Shown: piece after piece, positions 28,301-36,672 of the stretch
Layout: each line of letters begins with the position of its first letter
Numbering within the stretch: the first letter of the stretch is position 1
Virus record (IMG/VR): IMGVR_UViG_3300042503_000527
Span: 1 to 64,000 of that record
DNA: 64,000 bases
Reading direction: 5' to 3' (one strand)
Source of the DNA: a virus
Notes under the pieces: model-generated
What the model was told of the DNA's origin: nothing
Databases searched by the model: none
What the model saw: the letters and a program-made list of their open reading frames with translations, nothing else
Translations under genes and position numbers: made by a program

Positions 28301-31300
28301 TTTTATTAAGCAAAAATCATCAAATGTAGGTTTAGTAATCCAAGAGCCGGGAAATGCTAGTTTTGATAGAGCTTTACATCTTTATACAAATGCTTCATTA
28401 GCTACAATTGATGCTACTTATAGAGATACTGGACCTTATCCTGATATAGCTTTTGTGACTAGCGGAACGGAAAGAGTAAGAATCAATTCTGCTGGTAATG
28501 TATTAATTAGGACTACGACATCAACTACTAACGGTGGTCTTTTGCAAATTGGTCAAGTACCAAATACTACAGCATCTAGTATAGGTTTTAATAATGACGA
28601 TAATGCGGTAATAAGTGCAAAATATAATTTAGTGTTTCAAATTGATAACACCAATTCTGTTGCTAGTAGATCATATGAGTGGAACAAAGGTGGAAAAGGT
28701 TATGGTGACGGTACTAATTTGATGACACTAAATGCGGCAGGTAAACTTGGAATAGGAACGGCTTCTCCAACTACTCTCTTGTCAGTTGGTGGTGCGGGTT
28801 CTACAACAGCAGCAAGTGGCATAACATTTGGTGCAGATGCTCAAGCTAATCTTTATCGTGGCGCGGAAGATACTCTTAGAACAGATGGAGCATTAATTGC
28901 AGGGGGATATCTAAGGGCTTTAAGTTATGTTCAACTTGTAACTGATTTATATCCGGGTTCTTATACAGATAATTTAAATCTTAACATAGGGAATACCGCA
29001 GGAAATGCTTGGGAAACCGCAATCAAGATCAAACCCGGATCTTATGTTGGAATTGGAACGACAAATCCAACAGGTAAACTTCATGTCGTTTCTTCTGTCG
29101 CTGGCGAAACAGTTTTTAGAACAGACGGTACAAACGGAACCCTATTCTCAGTCGTTGATGACCTCAGTGATTCGTTAATGTCAGTAAACAATTCCGCAGG
29201 TCTTCCAGTCCTAGAAGTCTTTGCTGATGATAGGGTTGTCGCTGGGCAATATGGAAGTGGAGACTTCGTTTTAATTAATAATAAAATTGGTGTTGGTACG
29301 AGTAACCCAGCAAATAAATTATCAGTAATTGGAGCCGCGAGCATTGGCTCAAATAGCTACAATGTATCTGCTCCAGCGAATGGATTAATTGTTGAAGGTA
29401 GTGTCGGTATAGGTACTACAAGTCCTAGTAGTAAACTTCATGTATATGATAATGGTGGTTCATTTATAACAGATTTAGACGCCACATATCATATGGGTAT
29501 ATTGAATGAATACGTTTCAACATATGTATCTAGAACTAAATTTGGCAGATGGAATAGTACTTCAAATTTAGAACTATATTATGATATTGCTGGTACTGAA
29601 GAAGCAAGAATTACAAGAAATTTCGCCGCTGCTGTTTTAAAATTTAATAGAGGCGTTAATACCGACATGATAATTGATGGTAATGGTAATGTTGGTATTG
29701 GAACAACAAATCCCTCACAAAAATTAGATGTTCGTGGAAATATAAAGTTAGGCGCAGACGGTGCAGGTAACTATATTTATTATGTAAAAGATACAGAAGG
29801 AACGATAATTAACACTTCAAGATCAGATGTAAGTCAGCAAGGTTTACTTAGATCAGATGGTTGGGGTAATTTTACAGTAGATAAAAGTATTGGTGTTGGA
29901 TATAGTTTAGGAAGCTCGTTTGCTTCTTCTACTATTGGAAATGGTAATTTATATGTTGCTAATACTATAGGAATAAATACAACAAATCCAGCCGAAAAAC
30001 TAGACGTTAGAGGTGGAATCCTAAGAACGAATAGTAGAATTAGTAATTCTGAAGGTTATCCGCTTGGCCACTATTCTCCCGGAGAAACGGTATTTGAAAT
30101 AGACCCCACATGGAGCCAAGCTGAACTTCAAAAATATTTTAATAGTAGTAGTGTCACTTGGGTAGCAGTAGCTGATGCTCCCGGGGGTTATTGTATTTAT
30201 ATTGATGGATCAGCTAATGTTGGTGGATTTGCTGATTCTGGCTTCCCTTATATTCCAGTAGACACTAGTGATATTTTCTACATGGAATGTTGGATTCAAA
30301 ATGTAGGAACAAATCAAGGTCACTACATGGGAAGCCAAGATTTCGATCACAATTTTAGTAGTTTAGGAGGCAATCCCGGTTCTTATGGTTATTGGGTAAT
30401 GAGTAATTATAGTCCCGGTACTAGTTGGACTAAAGTAAGTGGTTATATTACTGGATTTGGAAGCTCAGTTGGTCAATTTGTATCTGGTACAAAATATTGG
30501 ACTCCTCAAGCTTTATTCAATTATACAGCAGGAACTGGAACAAGAGCCTGTCGTATTTCTGGATGGAAAATTATAAAAGTTTATCACCCCGGCAATAGAA
30601 CCTTTACAGGAAGTATAAGCGCAGGTACAAGTATTAGTGCTGGTACTAATCTTACTGTTGGTGCTGATCTTTATGTTGCTGATGAGTTAGGTGTTGGAGT
30701 TGCTATTGCTAATAAGAGAGTAAACTATGGAGCGCAAATAAACGCAGCAAGTGCTTCTATTCAATTAGTTCTAGGAAGAACGGCTAGTGCTACTGGCCAA
30801 GGAGGAATTGGTGCAGATGAAAATTCTACATTTGCGGTTTGGAATGTAAGCGGAGGGGTCAATAGACAATTTGCCATTTCTCAAAGAGGTAATTTAGGTT
30901 TAGCTACTTCAACTGCTGCTCCTAGTTCCAGATTAACAATTGGTACAGATTTTGCAGGAGCTTCTGGTATTTCTATTGACACAAATGGCACTTCTAATTC
31001 AGCAATTGTTGTTAGAAAAAATTCTAGTATGGCGGCTTATGGAATCCTTCCTTGGGATTCTGAAGTTTATTTAAGCGCAGGAATATATTATAGAGAAGGA
31101 ACTTGGACTCATCATAATGCTAATAGTAATAATCAGTTATTTGTAATGTCTCCGGGTGGAGGAACTAAATGGTACGCTTCAAATGACGGTGCAGGTTCTT
31201 GGAATGTTGCAAGTGCTGTTACTCTATGGGATGACTCTGTTCATTGGAAATCTTCAATTAGATCTACAAGGGCAATAGACTGCTATATAAGTGGAGCAAG

Positions 31301-32066
31301 TCTCGCTGTTGGAACAGATAGCGCGACATCTAGATTAACTGTTCTCGCAGCCGCTCTTACTACAACTTCAAAAAATACATATGCAGCCGCAATTGGAAAT
31401 AGTAATAATACTGATTTAACTTTGGGCGCAGATGGTTCTTATGCCTATATTCAAAGCTGGGGTTCCAAGCCTTTATATGTAAATAATCAAGGAAATGCTA
31501 TTCTATTTGGAGATAATGTAGGAATTGGCACTTTAAGTCCAAGCGGAAGACTTCATGTTGGTACGCCTTCTTATTCTAGTTCAAACAGGCCATTTATTGT
31601 AAATAATGGCGTTCAATCTGTAAATGCTAGACTTTATGATACAGCAGTTATACAACAAGATGACGTAACTACTTTAAGATTAGTAGAAAGAAATTCAGCA
31701 GTAGCGAATCAAATACTTTCTTTTGCTATTGGCGATGGTGTTGCAAGAATAGCTTGTACCGCTCAACCAATGCAGTTTTATGTTAATGGCGGAGACGGTA
31801 TTGGAGATTATGGATACTTAGGCTTAAATGGTACAAAAGCTATTGAAATTAGCACATCTGCAAACGTTGGAATTGGCAACGTAACTCCAAATGCCGCAAG
31901 ATTACATATTAAAGGCGATAGCTTTAACCCTGTTTTAAGAGTGGAAACTGCATTATTAGCAGGAGCAGCAGGAGGAACGGCTGGCAAAACATTTGTTGGT
32001 TGGTTGCCAATTCAAACTGGCGCACTTAGTCCCGGAGACACAGTTTACATCCCATTATATAAATAA
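25347..32066 (+). CDS. Giant tail fibre 2 with VGIGT repeats, no chaperone domain
   Basis: A 2,239-residue fibre with about 21 VGIGT-type units (for example at nt ~26460, 27700, 27925, 28210, 29040, 29410, 29690). The N-terminus (ITPASNDVNSTAGTLTVRTS) enters the repeats within 45 residues and differs from that of fibre 1. A non-repeat insert at residues ~1580-1740 (YFNSSSVTWVAVADAPGGYC, then FYMECWIQNVGTNQGHYMG) looks like a carbohydrate-binding jelly roll. It lacks the KSFDITHP...LEGPE chaperone block of fibre 1 and ends with GDTVYIPLYK, so it may pair with fibre 1 or use the next small gene for folding. Two long segments are near copies of parts of fibre 1. Confidence 0.85.
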   Translation: MGDIVITPASNDVNSTAGTLTVRTSDSQPISIKTNDVNRLYVTSAGNVGINTTAPAEKLQVSGNVVVGHDVYNSSYGQYLRFPFAGFNLTTGALKAYLQFDSVEDYSVNLGDAWKWKLGTVARAGNGGNYNSQFEILRSTRAGVTDNTDFAISRDGCVGIGTVLPSGGLHINNAQGAFSEVVRLQRNGGVFYSVGLDTNFLNIAYNGNTNGSNIFVLRNNGFLGLGNLQTALFNLDIASTQGQGIQLRYDTTTGYRAQITPYWNSNTDTRIDFAINRSANLVADVIMSVGYASNVGVGTTRPVQKLQIEGTVGNPASIATTQSGIFRISNTTDNAVLDFGIRAGGNGAWIQSTDETDLSANYPLLLNPNGANVGIGTTIVTGRLNVTRNSNTSQPIGYFSELFTNPAATNIILLERGNNVSAANQLSSNAGLRIRDHSSNYSLSVEDHLSNLNFAISGSRVLIGTRTTSSLLNIGGVGSTAPASGITLGGDAVANLYRSTASQIKTDSQLVAAGGFYSTSTSNFMESLSIGTSINIEGGPNEGLFLGDTSRWYIGTTDKTYTVNADGDLHFRDSTNSITRMIIQYANGHVGIGSTDPAYRLDVYDTNKNIGRFYNNQTSLEFFLGSTNNTLYTDLFLVTSNGNAQIFKNRSNAGWGGVDSLNIYTTIGPIAFHPSGVQNALYLNEIGNVGINVANPPNKLVLYDNKNTSTWNSNSAGNISNIQVVNYQTGLNIPAVIELVQNDHSSVRLAGYKVDATSYWLSNFGISVRKADTNMHQVFTAQYDGNIGIGTTSPTQKLDIVGSYGTPDDNAGMLKIRGPGVGPTQLNFGISADGGYGWIQATDIAVDNDRNIILAPLGGNVGIGTTSPSTLLNVHGANPFVRINNTSADDHGIKISYNNSETHGLNLIYNANSAISSIDNTYPVSAAQVYGDIRFRQNVAGTMTTRMTIKGDGGNVGIGTTSPLAPLHVGLGGDWPSSTGTSAMVFIKQKSSNVGLVIQEPGNASFDRALHLYTNASLATIDATYRDTGPYPDIAFVTSGTERVRINSAGNVLIRTTTSTTNGGLLQIGQVPNTTASSIGFNNDDNAVISAKYNLVFQIDNTNSVASRSYEWNKGGKGYGDGTNLMTLNAAGKLGIGTASPTTLLSVGGAGSTTAASGITFGADAQANLYRGAEDTLRTDGALIAGGYLRALSYVQLVTDLYPGSYTDNLNLNIGNTAGNAWETAIKIKPGSYVGIGTTNPTGKLHVVSSVAGETVFRTDGTNGTLFSVVDDLSDSLMSVNNSAGLPVLEVFADDRVVAGQYGSGDFVLINNKIGVGTSNPANKLSVIGAASIGSNSYNVSAPANGLIVEGSVGIGTTSPSSKLHVYDNGGSFITDLDATYHMGILNEYVSTYVSRTKFGRWNSTSNLELYYDIAGTEEARITRNFAAAVLKFNRGVNTDMIIDGNGNVGIGTTNPSQKLDVRGNIKLGADGAGNYIYYVKDTEGTIINTSRSDVSQQGLLRSDGWGNFTVDKSIGVGYSLGSSFASSTIGNGNLYVANTIGINTTNPAEKLDVRGGILRTNSRISNSEGYPLGHYSPGETVFEIDPTWSQAELQKYFNSSSVTWVAVADAPGGYCIYIDGSANVGGFADSGFPYIPVDTSDIFYMECWIQNVGTNQGHYMGSQDFDHNFSSLGGNPGSYGYWVMSNYSPGTSWTKVSGYITGFGSSVGQFVSGTKYWTPQALFNYTAGTGTRACRISGWKIIKVYHPGNRTFTGSISAGTSISAGTNLTVGADLYVADELGVGVAIANKRVNYGAQINAASASIQLVLGRTASATGQGGIGADENSTFAVWNVSGGVNRQFAISQRGNLGLATSTAAPSSRLTIGTDFAGASGISIDTNGTSNSAIVVRKNSSMAAYGILPWDSEVYLSAGIYYREGTWTHHNANSNNQLFVMSPGGGTKWYASNDGAGSWNVASAVTLWDDSVHWKSSIRSTRAIDCYISGASLAVGTDSATSRLTVLAAALTTTSKNTYAAAIGNSNNTDLTLGADGSYAYIQSWGSKPLYVNNQGNAILFGDNVGIGTLSPSGRLHVGTPSYSSSNRPFIVNNGVQSVNARLYDTAVIQQDDVTTLRLVERNSAVANQILSFAIGDGVARIACTAQPMQFYVNGGDGIGDYGYLGLNGTKAIEISTSANVGIGNVTPNAARLHIKGDSFNPVLRVETALLAGAAGGTAGKTFVGWLPIQTGALSPGDTVYIPLYK
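28741..29416 (+). repeat. Segmental duplication, fibre 2 copy
   Basis: Partner of 22730-23402. It spans four consecutive repeat cores, so whole multi-unit blocks have moved between the two fibre genes. Confidence 0.88.
30756..30804 (+). repeat. 49-base identical repeat, fibre 2 copy
   Basis: Partner of 18989-19037. Flanking DNA differs at many synonymous sites, so the perfect match is not explained by protein constraint alone. Confidence 0.9.
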
Positions 32067-32072
32067 AATTCT

Positions 32073-32348
32073 ATGGAAAATATCGAATATAAAATATACA
32101 AATATGAGTTATGCCCAAGTGAATCTCCAAATTCTACTATTGTAGGATTTTTAATCACGGACACTAATTCTAGCAAATATACAAATATTGAACATACTTT
32201 GCCATTCTCTGAGACCAATAATTTAACTGAAGAAGAGATCTGCCAAATGGCATTTAATAAATTAAAACCACAAATTGATGCGATTATTACAAGATTCCAA
32301 ACTGCAAATAATCCAGTAATAGGAAAAGTCTTTTTGCCTTCTTCTTAA
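32073..32348 (+). CDS. Small protein between fibre genes, possible fibre chaperone
   Basis: A 91-residue protein: YKIYKYELCPSESPNSTIVGFLI at the start, then a helical C-terminal part (LTEEEICQMAFNKLKPQIDAII). No family recognised. Small proteins directly after a fibre gene are often fibre-assembly chaperones, and fibre 2 lacks the chaperone-like C-terminus of fibre 1. That is the reason for the suggestion; the sequence itself does not prove it. It starts 6 bases after the fibre 2 stop and ends 11 bases before the next fibre gene. Confidence 0.6.
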   Translation: MENIEYKIYKYELCPSESPNSTIVGFLITDTNSSKYTNIEHTLPFSETNNLTEEEICQMAFNKLKPQIDAIITRFQTANNPVIGKVFLPSS

Positions 32349-32359
32349 TATAATAAAAT

Positions 32360-34462
32360 ATGAGCGTCAAGCAGGGAAACATAGGAATAGTTAAAGATAA
32401 TTTGCTGTTTTATTACAACAGTAAAGTTATTCAAGGCTTTAGGGGAGAAGCTACTTCTAATTTAGCTAATGCTATTTCTATTGGCGCACAAGGAGGAAGT
32501 TTAACTGTAGCTACCTCATATCCATCTTTTTCAGAAGACTTAAGTGATGGTAATTTTTTCAAAAATGTACCTAGCGGAGGCGTTTTATATCATCAAGTTA
32601 CTAATCCTGCTTTTTCTAATAATACTATTTTATACAACAACAATGGAGGGTTAACTTCTGGCTCTCTTATTCCTATATCTGGTCCTTATCTTGTTTTTTC
32701 ATTTTATGCTTATTTAACTCAAGTTTATAATGGATACAATGGAGGTCTTGCAGGATATATAAATACTTATATTGCAAGTTCTGTAACTGGATTTGTTAGT
32801 TCTTTTTATGGATCTTATGGATGGTATTTTTATGTAAATGGTGTGCTTGATCAAAACTGGTCATACAATACAGCATATTTAAATAAATGGGTTAGAGTAG
32901 TTGCTGTCGTGAATAATGGGGCACTTGATTCTACTGTAAAGTATTTTTCTAATTGGTATATTTACAATGACAGATTAACTAGTGGAGCAATGTATATTGC
33001 AAAATTTCAAGTTGAACAAAAAGCTTACGTCACTCCAGCGGTTAAATATGATTACTTGACAAACTTAAGCAATAGAGGAGAAACGACTACAAATCTAATA
33101 TCAAATCCTGATTTTACTTCAACCACAGGTTGGAATAATAATGGAAATATAACAACTACTATTGAGACAATCAATTCAAAAACTTATATAAAAGTAGTTT
33201 CTAACCAAGGCAGTAGTACTCCGGGTATTCTTTCTGATTCTATAAGCGTAACTGCTGGCTCTATTTATACTCTTAGTGCATTTGGTTATAGATCTGGTTC
33301 AGCAGAAGCTTATTTATATGTTTACAATGTAAGCAGTGGAACAGATATCTTATGGACTGGGGCACCTTTTGGAACTACAGATGGTTGGGTGGTCAGTAAA
33401 TTTAAAATACCGGCAGGGTGTTCAACTATTAAAGTAGGAGTGTTATGGAGCGTTCCTTCTATTGGAGATATTTTCTATGTAGAAAAAATACAATTAGAAC
33501 AAAAAGAATATCAAACCGCATTTGTTAATGGTTCTCGCACAGCAAATACTATTACTGGCGGCGGCGGGTTAATAGATTTAAGTGGAAATAGATTTAATGC
33601 TAGTCTTGATAATAGTGTTTTTGATACTAATGGGATTTATTATAATGGAATTGGCACTTATGTTGATACAGGATTTGATATCACAAATCTTGACCCATCT
33701 CAAGCATTTACAATAGAAGCTATTGTAAATTTTGATGCTCCAAGAGTTTATTCGCCTACATCTTTTACAATATCAAGCGTTAATACTACCACAAATTATA
33801 TAACAACAAGTGTTACCCATAATTTAGTAGCAGGAGATAGAATTGGCTTTTCAGTTTCAGGAGGTTCGTTGCCAAGTCCACTTCAAGATTCAAGTACAGT
33901 AGTTCCATACTATATAATTAATCCTACGTCTAATACTTTTCAAGTATCAACTAGTTCTGGTGGCTCTGCCGTTGATTTAACAACAACTGGATCAGGAACA
34001 ATTAGTGCTTCAATTCCATATAGAAATGGAGTATTATTTGGTAGAGCAGGATATGGTGGTATTTGTATTTATTATAATATTAGTCCCGCTGGAGTTATTA
34101 CTGTATTTGGATACGTTAGAACAACTGTTGGTGGATATCAGAATACACCCGTTCCAACAATATCATCTGGCGTAAATTACTTAATAACTGTAGTCAATAA
34201 TCCAGTAAACAATAGTTTTACTATTTATTTAAATGGCGTTTCTCAAGGTCAATATTCTGCTGCTACTGGAAGTACTTACGCTAATGGAATAACTGGAAAT
34301 TTTTATATTGGATTGGGAGGTCAAGCGGATGGTGGAGGAACATTAGCTTATCCTCCATTTAAAGGTTATTGCAATATGCAAAGCATTTACAGAAAAGCAT
34401 TTTCAGAAAAAGAAATTTATCAAAATTATATAGCTCACAAGAAAACACATAATTTACCATAA
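32360..34462 (+). CDS. LamG-type tail fibre/adhesin A
   Basis: A 700-residue secondary fibre. The N-terminal ~25 residues (GIVKDNLLFYYNSKVIQGFRG, then SNLANAI) resemble those of the next gene and are probably the virion anchor. Residues ~240-390 look like a carbohydrate-binding jelly roll (TTNLISNPDFTSTTGWNNNG). A concanavalin/LamG-like domain follows (residues ~415-700: DLSGNRFNAS, GTYVDTGFDITN, FTIEAIVNFD, FTIYLNGVSQG, YRKAFSEKEIYQNYIAHK), interrupted at ~475-545 by an unrelated beta-rich insert. The Y-x-KA-S-xE-x-x-QNY ending is the usual end of such phage LamG domains. Role: binding surface sugars. One base separates it from the next gene. Confidence 0.82.
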   Translation: MSVKQGNIGIVKDNLLFYYNSKVIQGFRGEATSNLANAISIGAQGGSLTVATSYPSFSEDLSDGNFFKNVPSGGVLYHQVTNPAFSNNTILYNNNGGLTSGSLIPISGPYLVFSFYAYLTQVYNGYNGGLAGYINTYIASSVTGFVSSFYGSYGWYFYVNGVLDQNWSYNTAYLNKWVRVVAVVNNGALDSTVKYFSNWYIYNDRLTSGAMYIAKFQVEQKAYVTPAVKYDYLTNLSNRGETTTNLISNPDFTSTTGWNNNGNITTTIETINSKTYIKVVSNQGSSTPGILSDSISVTAGSIYTLSAFGYRSGSAEAYLYVYNVSSGTDILWTGAPFGTTDGWVVSKFKIPAGCSTIKVGVLWSVPSIGDIFYVEKIQLEQKEYQTAFVNGSRTANTITGGGGLIDLSGNRFNASLDNSVFDTNGIYYNGIGTYVDTGFDITNLDPSQAFTIEAIVNFDAPRVYSPTSFTISSVNTTTNYITTSVTHNLVAGDRIGFSVSGGSLPSPLQDSSTVVPYYIINPTSNTFQVSTSSGGSAVDLTTTGSGTISASIPYRNGVLFGRAGYGGICIYYNISPAGVITVFGYVRTTVGGYQNTPVPTISSGVNYLITVVNNPVNNSFTIYLNGVSQGQYSAATGSTYANGITGNFYIGLGGQADGGGTLAYPPFKGYCNMQSIYRKAFSEKEIYQNYIAHKKTHNLP

Positions 34463-34463
34463 T

Positions 34464-36671
34464 ATGAGTACAGTTAATAAAGGTTTACAAATATCAAGAA
34501 CAGGATTAAGCTTATATTATAATGTAAATGATCCAAAAAGTTTTCGTGGACCAGATAGTGCAAATTTAGCTAATGGAGTTTATTTAGGTTTTTCAGGAGA
34601 CCGTTGGTTAAAAGTTACTAGTTATCCAAGAGCAGGAAGATTGCCATTTAAATTAGAAAGTGATGTTTATAAACTCGTAAGTGGAAATAATTATTGGGGC
34701 AATGCAAGTGATTTTAGCGTTGCTTATGGCAAAACTTATATAGTAAGCTTTTGGTATTATCAAACGGCTCCAAATATCGTTACTCTTTCGTCAAGTAGAT
34801 TTTTTGGAACTCCAAGAGGAGGATCTGGAATATATAATAATGTTTCTACTGAAATGTATAGTACTTTTGATCTTACTATAGTGGGAAAATGGACTTTTGG
34901 TTATTCTATTATTTGTACAAATGTTCCAGTTGATAGTTATTCATATTTCAGAGGAACTTATACTTTGCCTTCTTATAATGATGATAATCCAGCCGGGGAT
35001 GTTTATATTGCTAATTTTAAATTTGAAGAAGCTGATTTTCCAACAGCTTTTAATACTACTGCAAGAACAAATTCTTTAGCTGGCGGTGGAGGTTTAGTCG
35101 ATTTAAGTGGAAATAATAAAAGCATAGATTTAACATCTATGTTGTTTGATGATGAGGGTCCATTATTTGATGGAATTAATAGCTATACAATGAGTATCAG
35201 TTCTGCACAAAACTCATCAGGAGCTATTATTGATAATAGATATGATTTTAGTTTACAATTTTGGTTAAGACCAAATTCTAGTAATTTTCCTCTAAATGCA
35301 TGCGGAGATAAAAGAATTACTATTTTCGAATTGCCGGGAACTGGCCTTCCGGGTGCTTATTATTTAGGATTGTTTGCATACTTAACTAGTGCATCTGCTA
35401 ACTCTAGTACAACTAGTTTAATAGCTCAAATAAGATCAGCAGCAGATAATACTCATACCTCTTCAGATACAGGAACATCAACAAGCACAACAATCAATAG
35501 AAATGAATGGACTCACATTGTAATAACTTATACTGGTTTTGTAATAAGAATTTATAAAAATGGTGTTCTGGATTCTACATCTTCTGCCTTAACTAATAAT
35601 TCATATTTTTGGGATGGTGCTATAAACATGGGTTATATTGCAAATAACTGTGGACCCTCTTTATTGCATGGAAAAATACAAGAAGTAAAAGTCTATAAAA
35701 AAGCATTAAATGCTTCTGAAGTTTATAACGATTATTTAGTAAGCAAAAACATATATATCCTAAAAGCTTCTCGCTATTCAAATTATGGATCTTCTCTGAC
35801 GAATCCCGCTTATTCTGCATTAGATATTACTAGAAAACGCGGAGATGTCGCAAGTGGCTTGTATTATATAATTACTTCAAATGGTGTAAAACAAGTATAT
35901 TGTGACATGACTACAAGAGATGAATATGGGCAAACTGGTTGGATGCTTGTAGGAAGTTGGGATACTGATTATCAATGGAGTTTAAAAGCAAATAGTTCCG
36001 ATTCAGTTTTTGGAACTACTGCAATGAATTGTGTTTCTTCTAATTTTGGTAATATGAAAATTAACCATTTTAGAATTTTAGCTTCTGCTGCTGCTACTAC
36101 GGTAACAAGCAGCGCAAGTGCAGATTGGTATTATCAATGGAATACAAAAGTAAGATGGAAAGAAGTTTGGGCACCAGATGCTAGTAGAACTCAATACTAT
36201 AGTAGTTATGGAAACAATGTATCACTACCAAGAGGATCTTTAAAAGCTTTTGATTTAAGTTATAATTTAAAATTCTCTGTAAAAAATAGTTTTCATAAAT
36301 ATAACGGATTAAGTGATTATGGTTTTACTCCTACAGCAGACGTTTCAAATACAGGAATTACAAATGCCCCAGTGGTTGGCTTATGCAGATTTCATGAAGC
36401 TTTATTGTATGCTGGTAGACCATTCGGAGCATTTAATTTAACTAGAACTGGCGATTTTGAAGCAGGTACAGGTGCTGATGCTGATGGTACTCTTGCTATT
36501 GGAATATCAACAACAAGTGATAACTATACTGGTCAAGATCGTGATGTAAATGTCGCTGCCAAAGTAGGATATGATGATAATATAGTTTGGTCAGCTTATA
36601 CTACTTCGGTAACATCTGCTGTAACTACAGCAAATAATATTAGTACAAAACTATGGTGGTGGATTAAATAA
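34464..36671 (+). CDS. LamG-type tail fibre B with C-terminal fibrinogen-like domain
   Basis: A 735-residue adhesin. The N-terminal anchor is similar to fibre A (GLSLYYNVNDPKSFRGPDSANLAN). A jelly-roll part and then a LamG domain follow (residues ~210-425: DLSGNNKSIDLT, FSLQFWLRPNS, WTHIVITYTGFVIRIYKNG, YKKALNASEVYNDYL). Residues ~430-735 look like a fibrinogen-related domain: SGLYYIITSNGVKQVYCDM followed by GWMLVGSWD is the SGxYxI...VYCDM...GW signature, and FHEALLYAG with a final LWWWIK fit its end. Fibrinogen-like domains recognise acetylated or other sugars. Such a domain in a phage fibre is uncommon. Gaps to both neighbours are one base. Confidence 0.8.
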   Translation: MSTVNKGLQISRTGLSLYYNVNDPKSFRGPDSANLANGVYLGFSGDRWLKVTSYPRAGRLPFKLESDVYKLVSGNNYWGNASDFSVAYGKTYIVSFWYYQTAPNIVTLSSSRFFGTPRGGSGIYNNVSTEMYSTFDLTIVGKWTFGYSIICTNVPVDSYSYFRGTYTLPSYNDDNPAGDVYIANFKFEEADFPTAFNTTARTNSLAGGGGLVDLSGNNKSIDLTSMLFDDEGPLFDGINSYTMSISSAQNSSGAIIDNRYDFSLQFWLRPNSSNFPLNACGDKRITIFELPGTGLPGAYYLGLFAYLTSASANSSTTSLIAQIRSAADNTHTSSDTGTSTSTTINRNEWTHIVITYTGFVIRIYKNGVLDSTSSALTNNSYFWDGAINMGYIANNCGPSLLHGKIQEVKVYKKALNASEVYNDYLVSKNIYILKASRYSNYGSSLTNPAYSALDITRKRGDVASGLYYIITSNGVKQVYCDMTTRDEYGQTGWMLVGSWDTDYQWSLKANSSDSVFGTTAMNCVSSNFGNMKINHFRILASAAATTVTSSASADWYYQWNTKVRWKEVWAPDASRTQYYSSYGNNVSLPRGSLKAFDLSYNLKFSVKNSFHKYNGLSDYGFTPTADVSNTGITNAPVVGLCRFHEALLYAGRPFGAFNLTRTGDFEAGTGADADGTLAIGISTTSDNYTGQDRDVNVAAKVGYDDNIVWSAYTTSVTSAVTTANNISTKLWWWIK

Positions 36672-36672
36672 T

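Larger units (their letters stand above)
25480..31900 (+). repeat. VGIGT protein repeat array, about 21 units (fibre 2)
   Basis: Same repeat core as fibre 1. Two units (near 26740 and 28770) carry the GG.GST..ASGIT.G.DA.ANLYR sub-block that occurs five times in fibre 1. Confidence 0.83.

Noticed and set aside
18580-29344. Minus-strand open frames of 70-106 codons within the fibre genes
   Set aside because: They are shadows of the repetitive plus-strand codons; near-identical shadows occur in both duplicated blocks (23065-23385 and 29081-29344), which shows that they derive from the repeat.
16148-32066. Regularly recurring short DNA motifs that could be taken for a CRISPR-like or satellite array
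   Set aside because: They are coding repeats (VGIGT units) with uneven spacing and synonymous divergence, inside uninterrupted frames.
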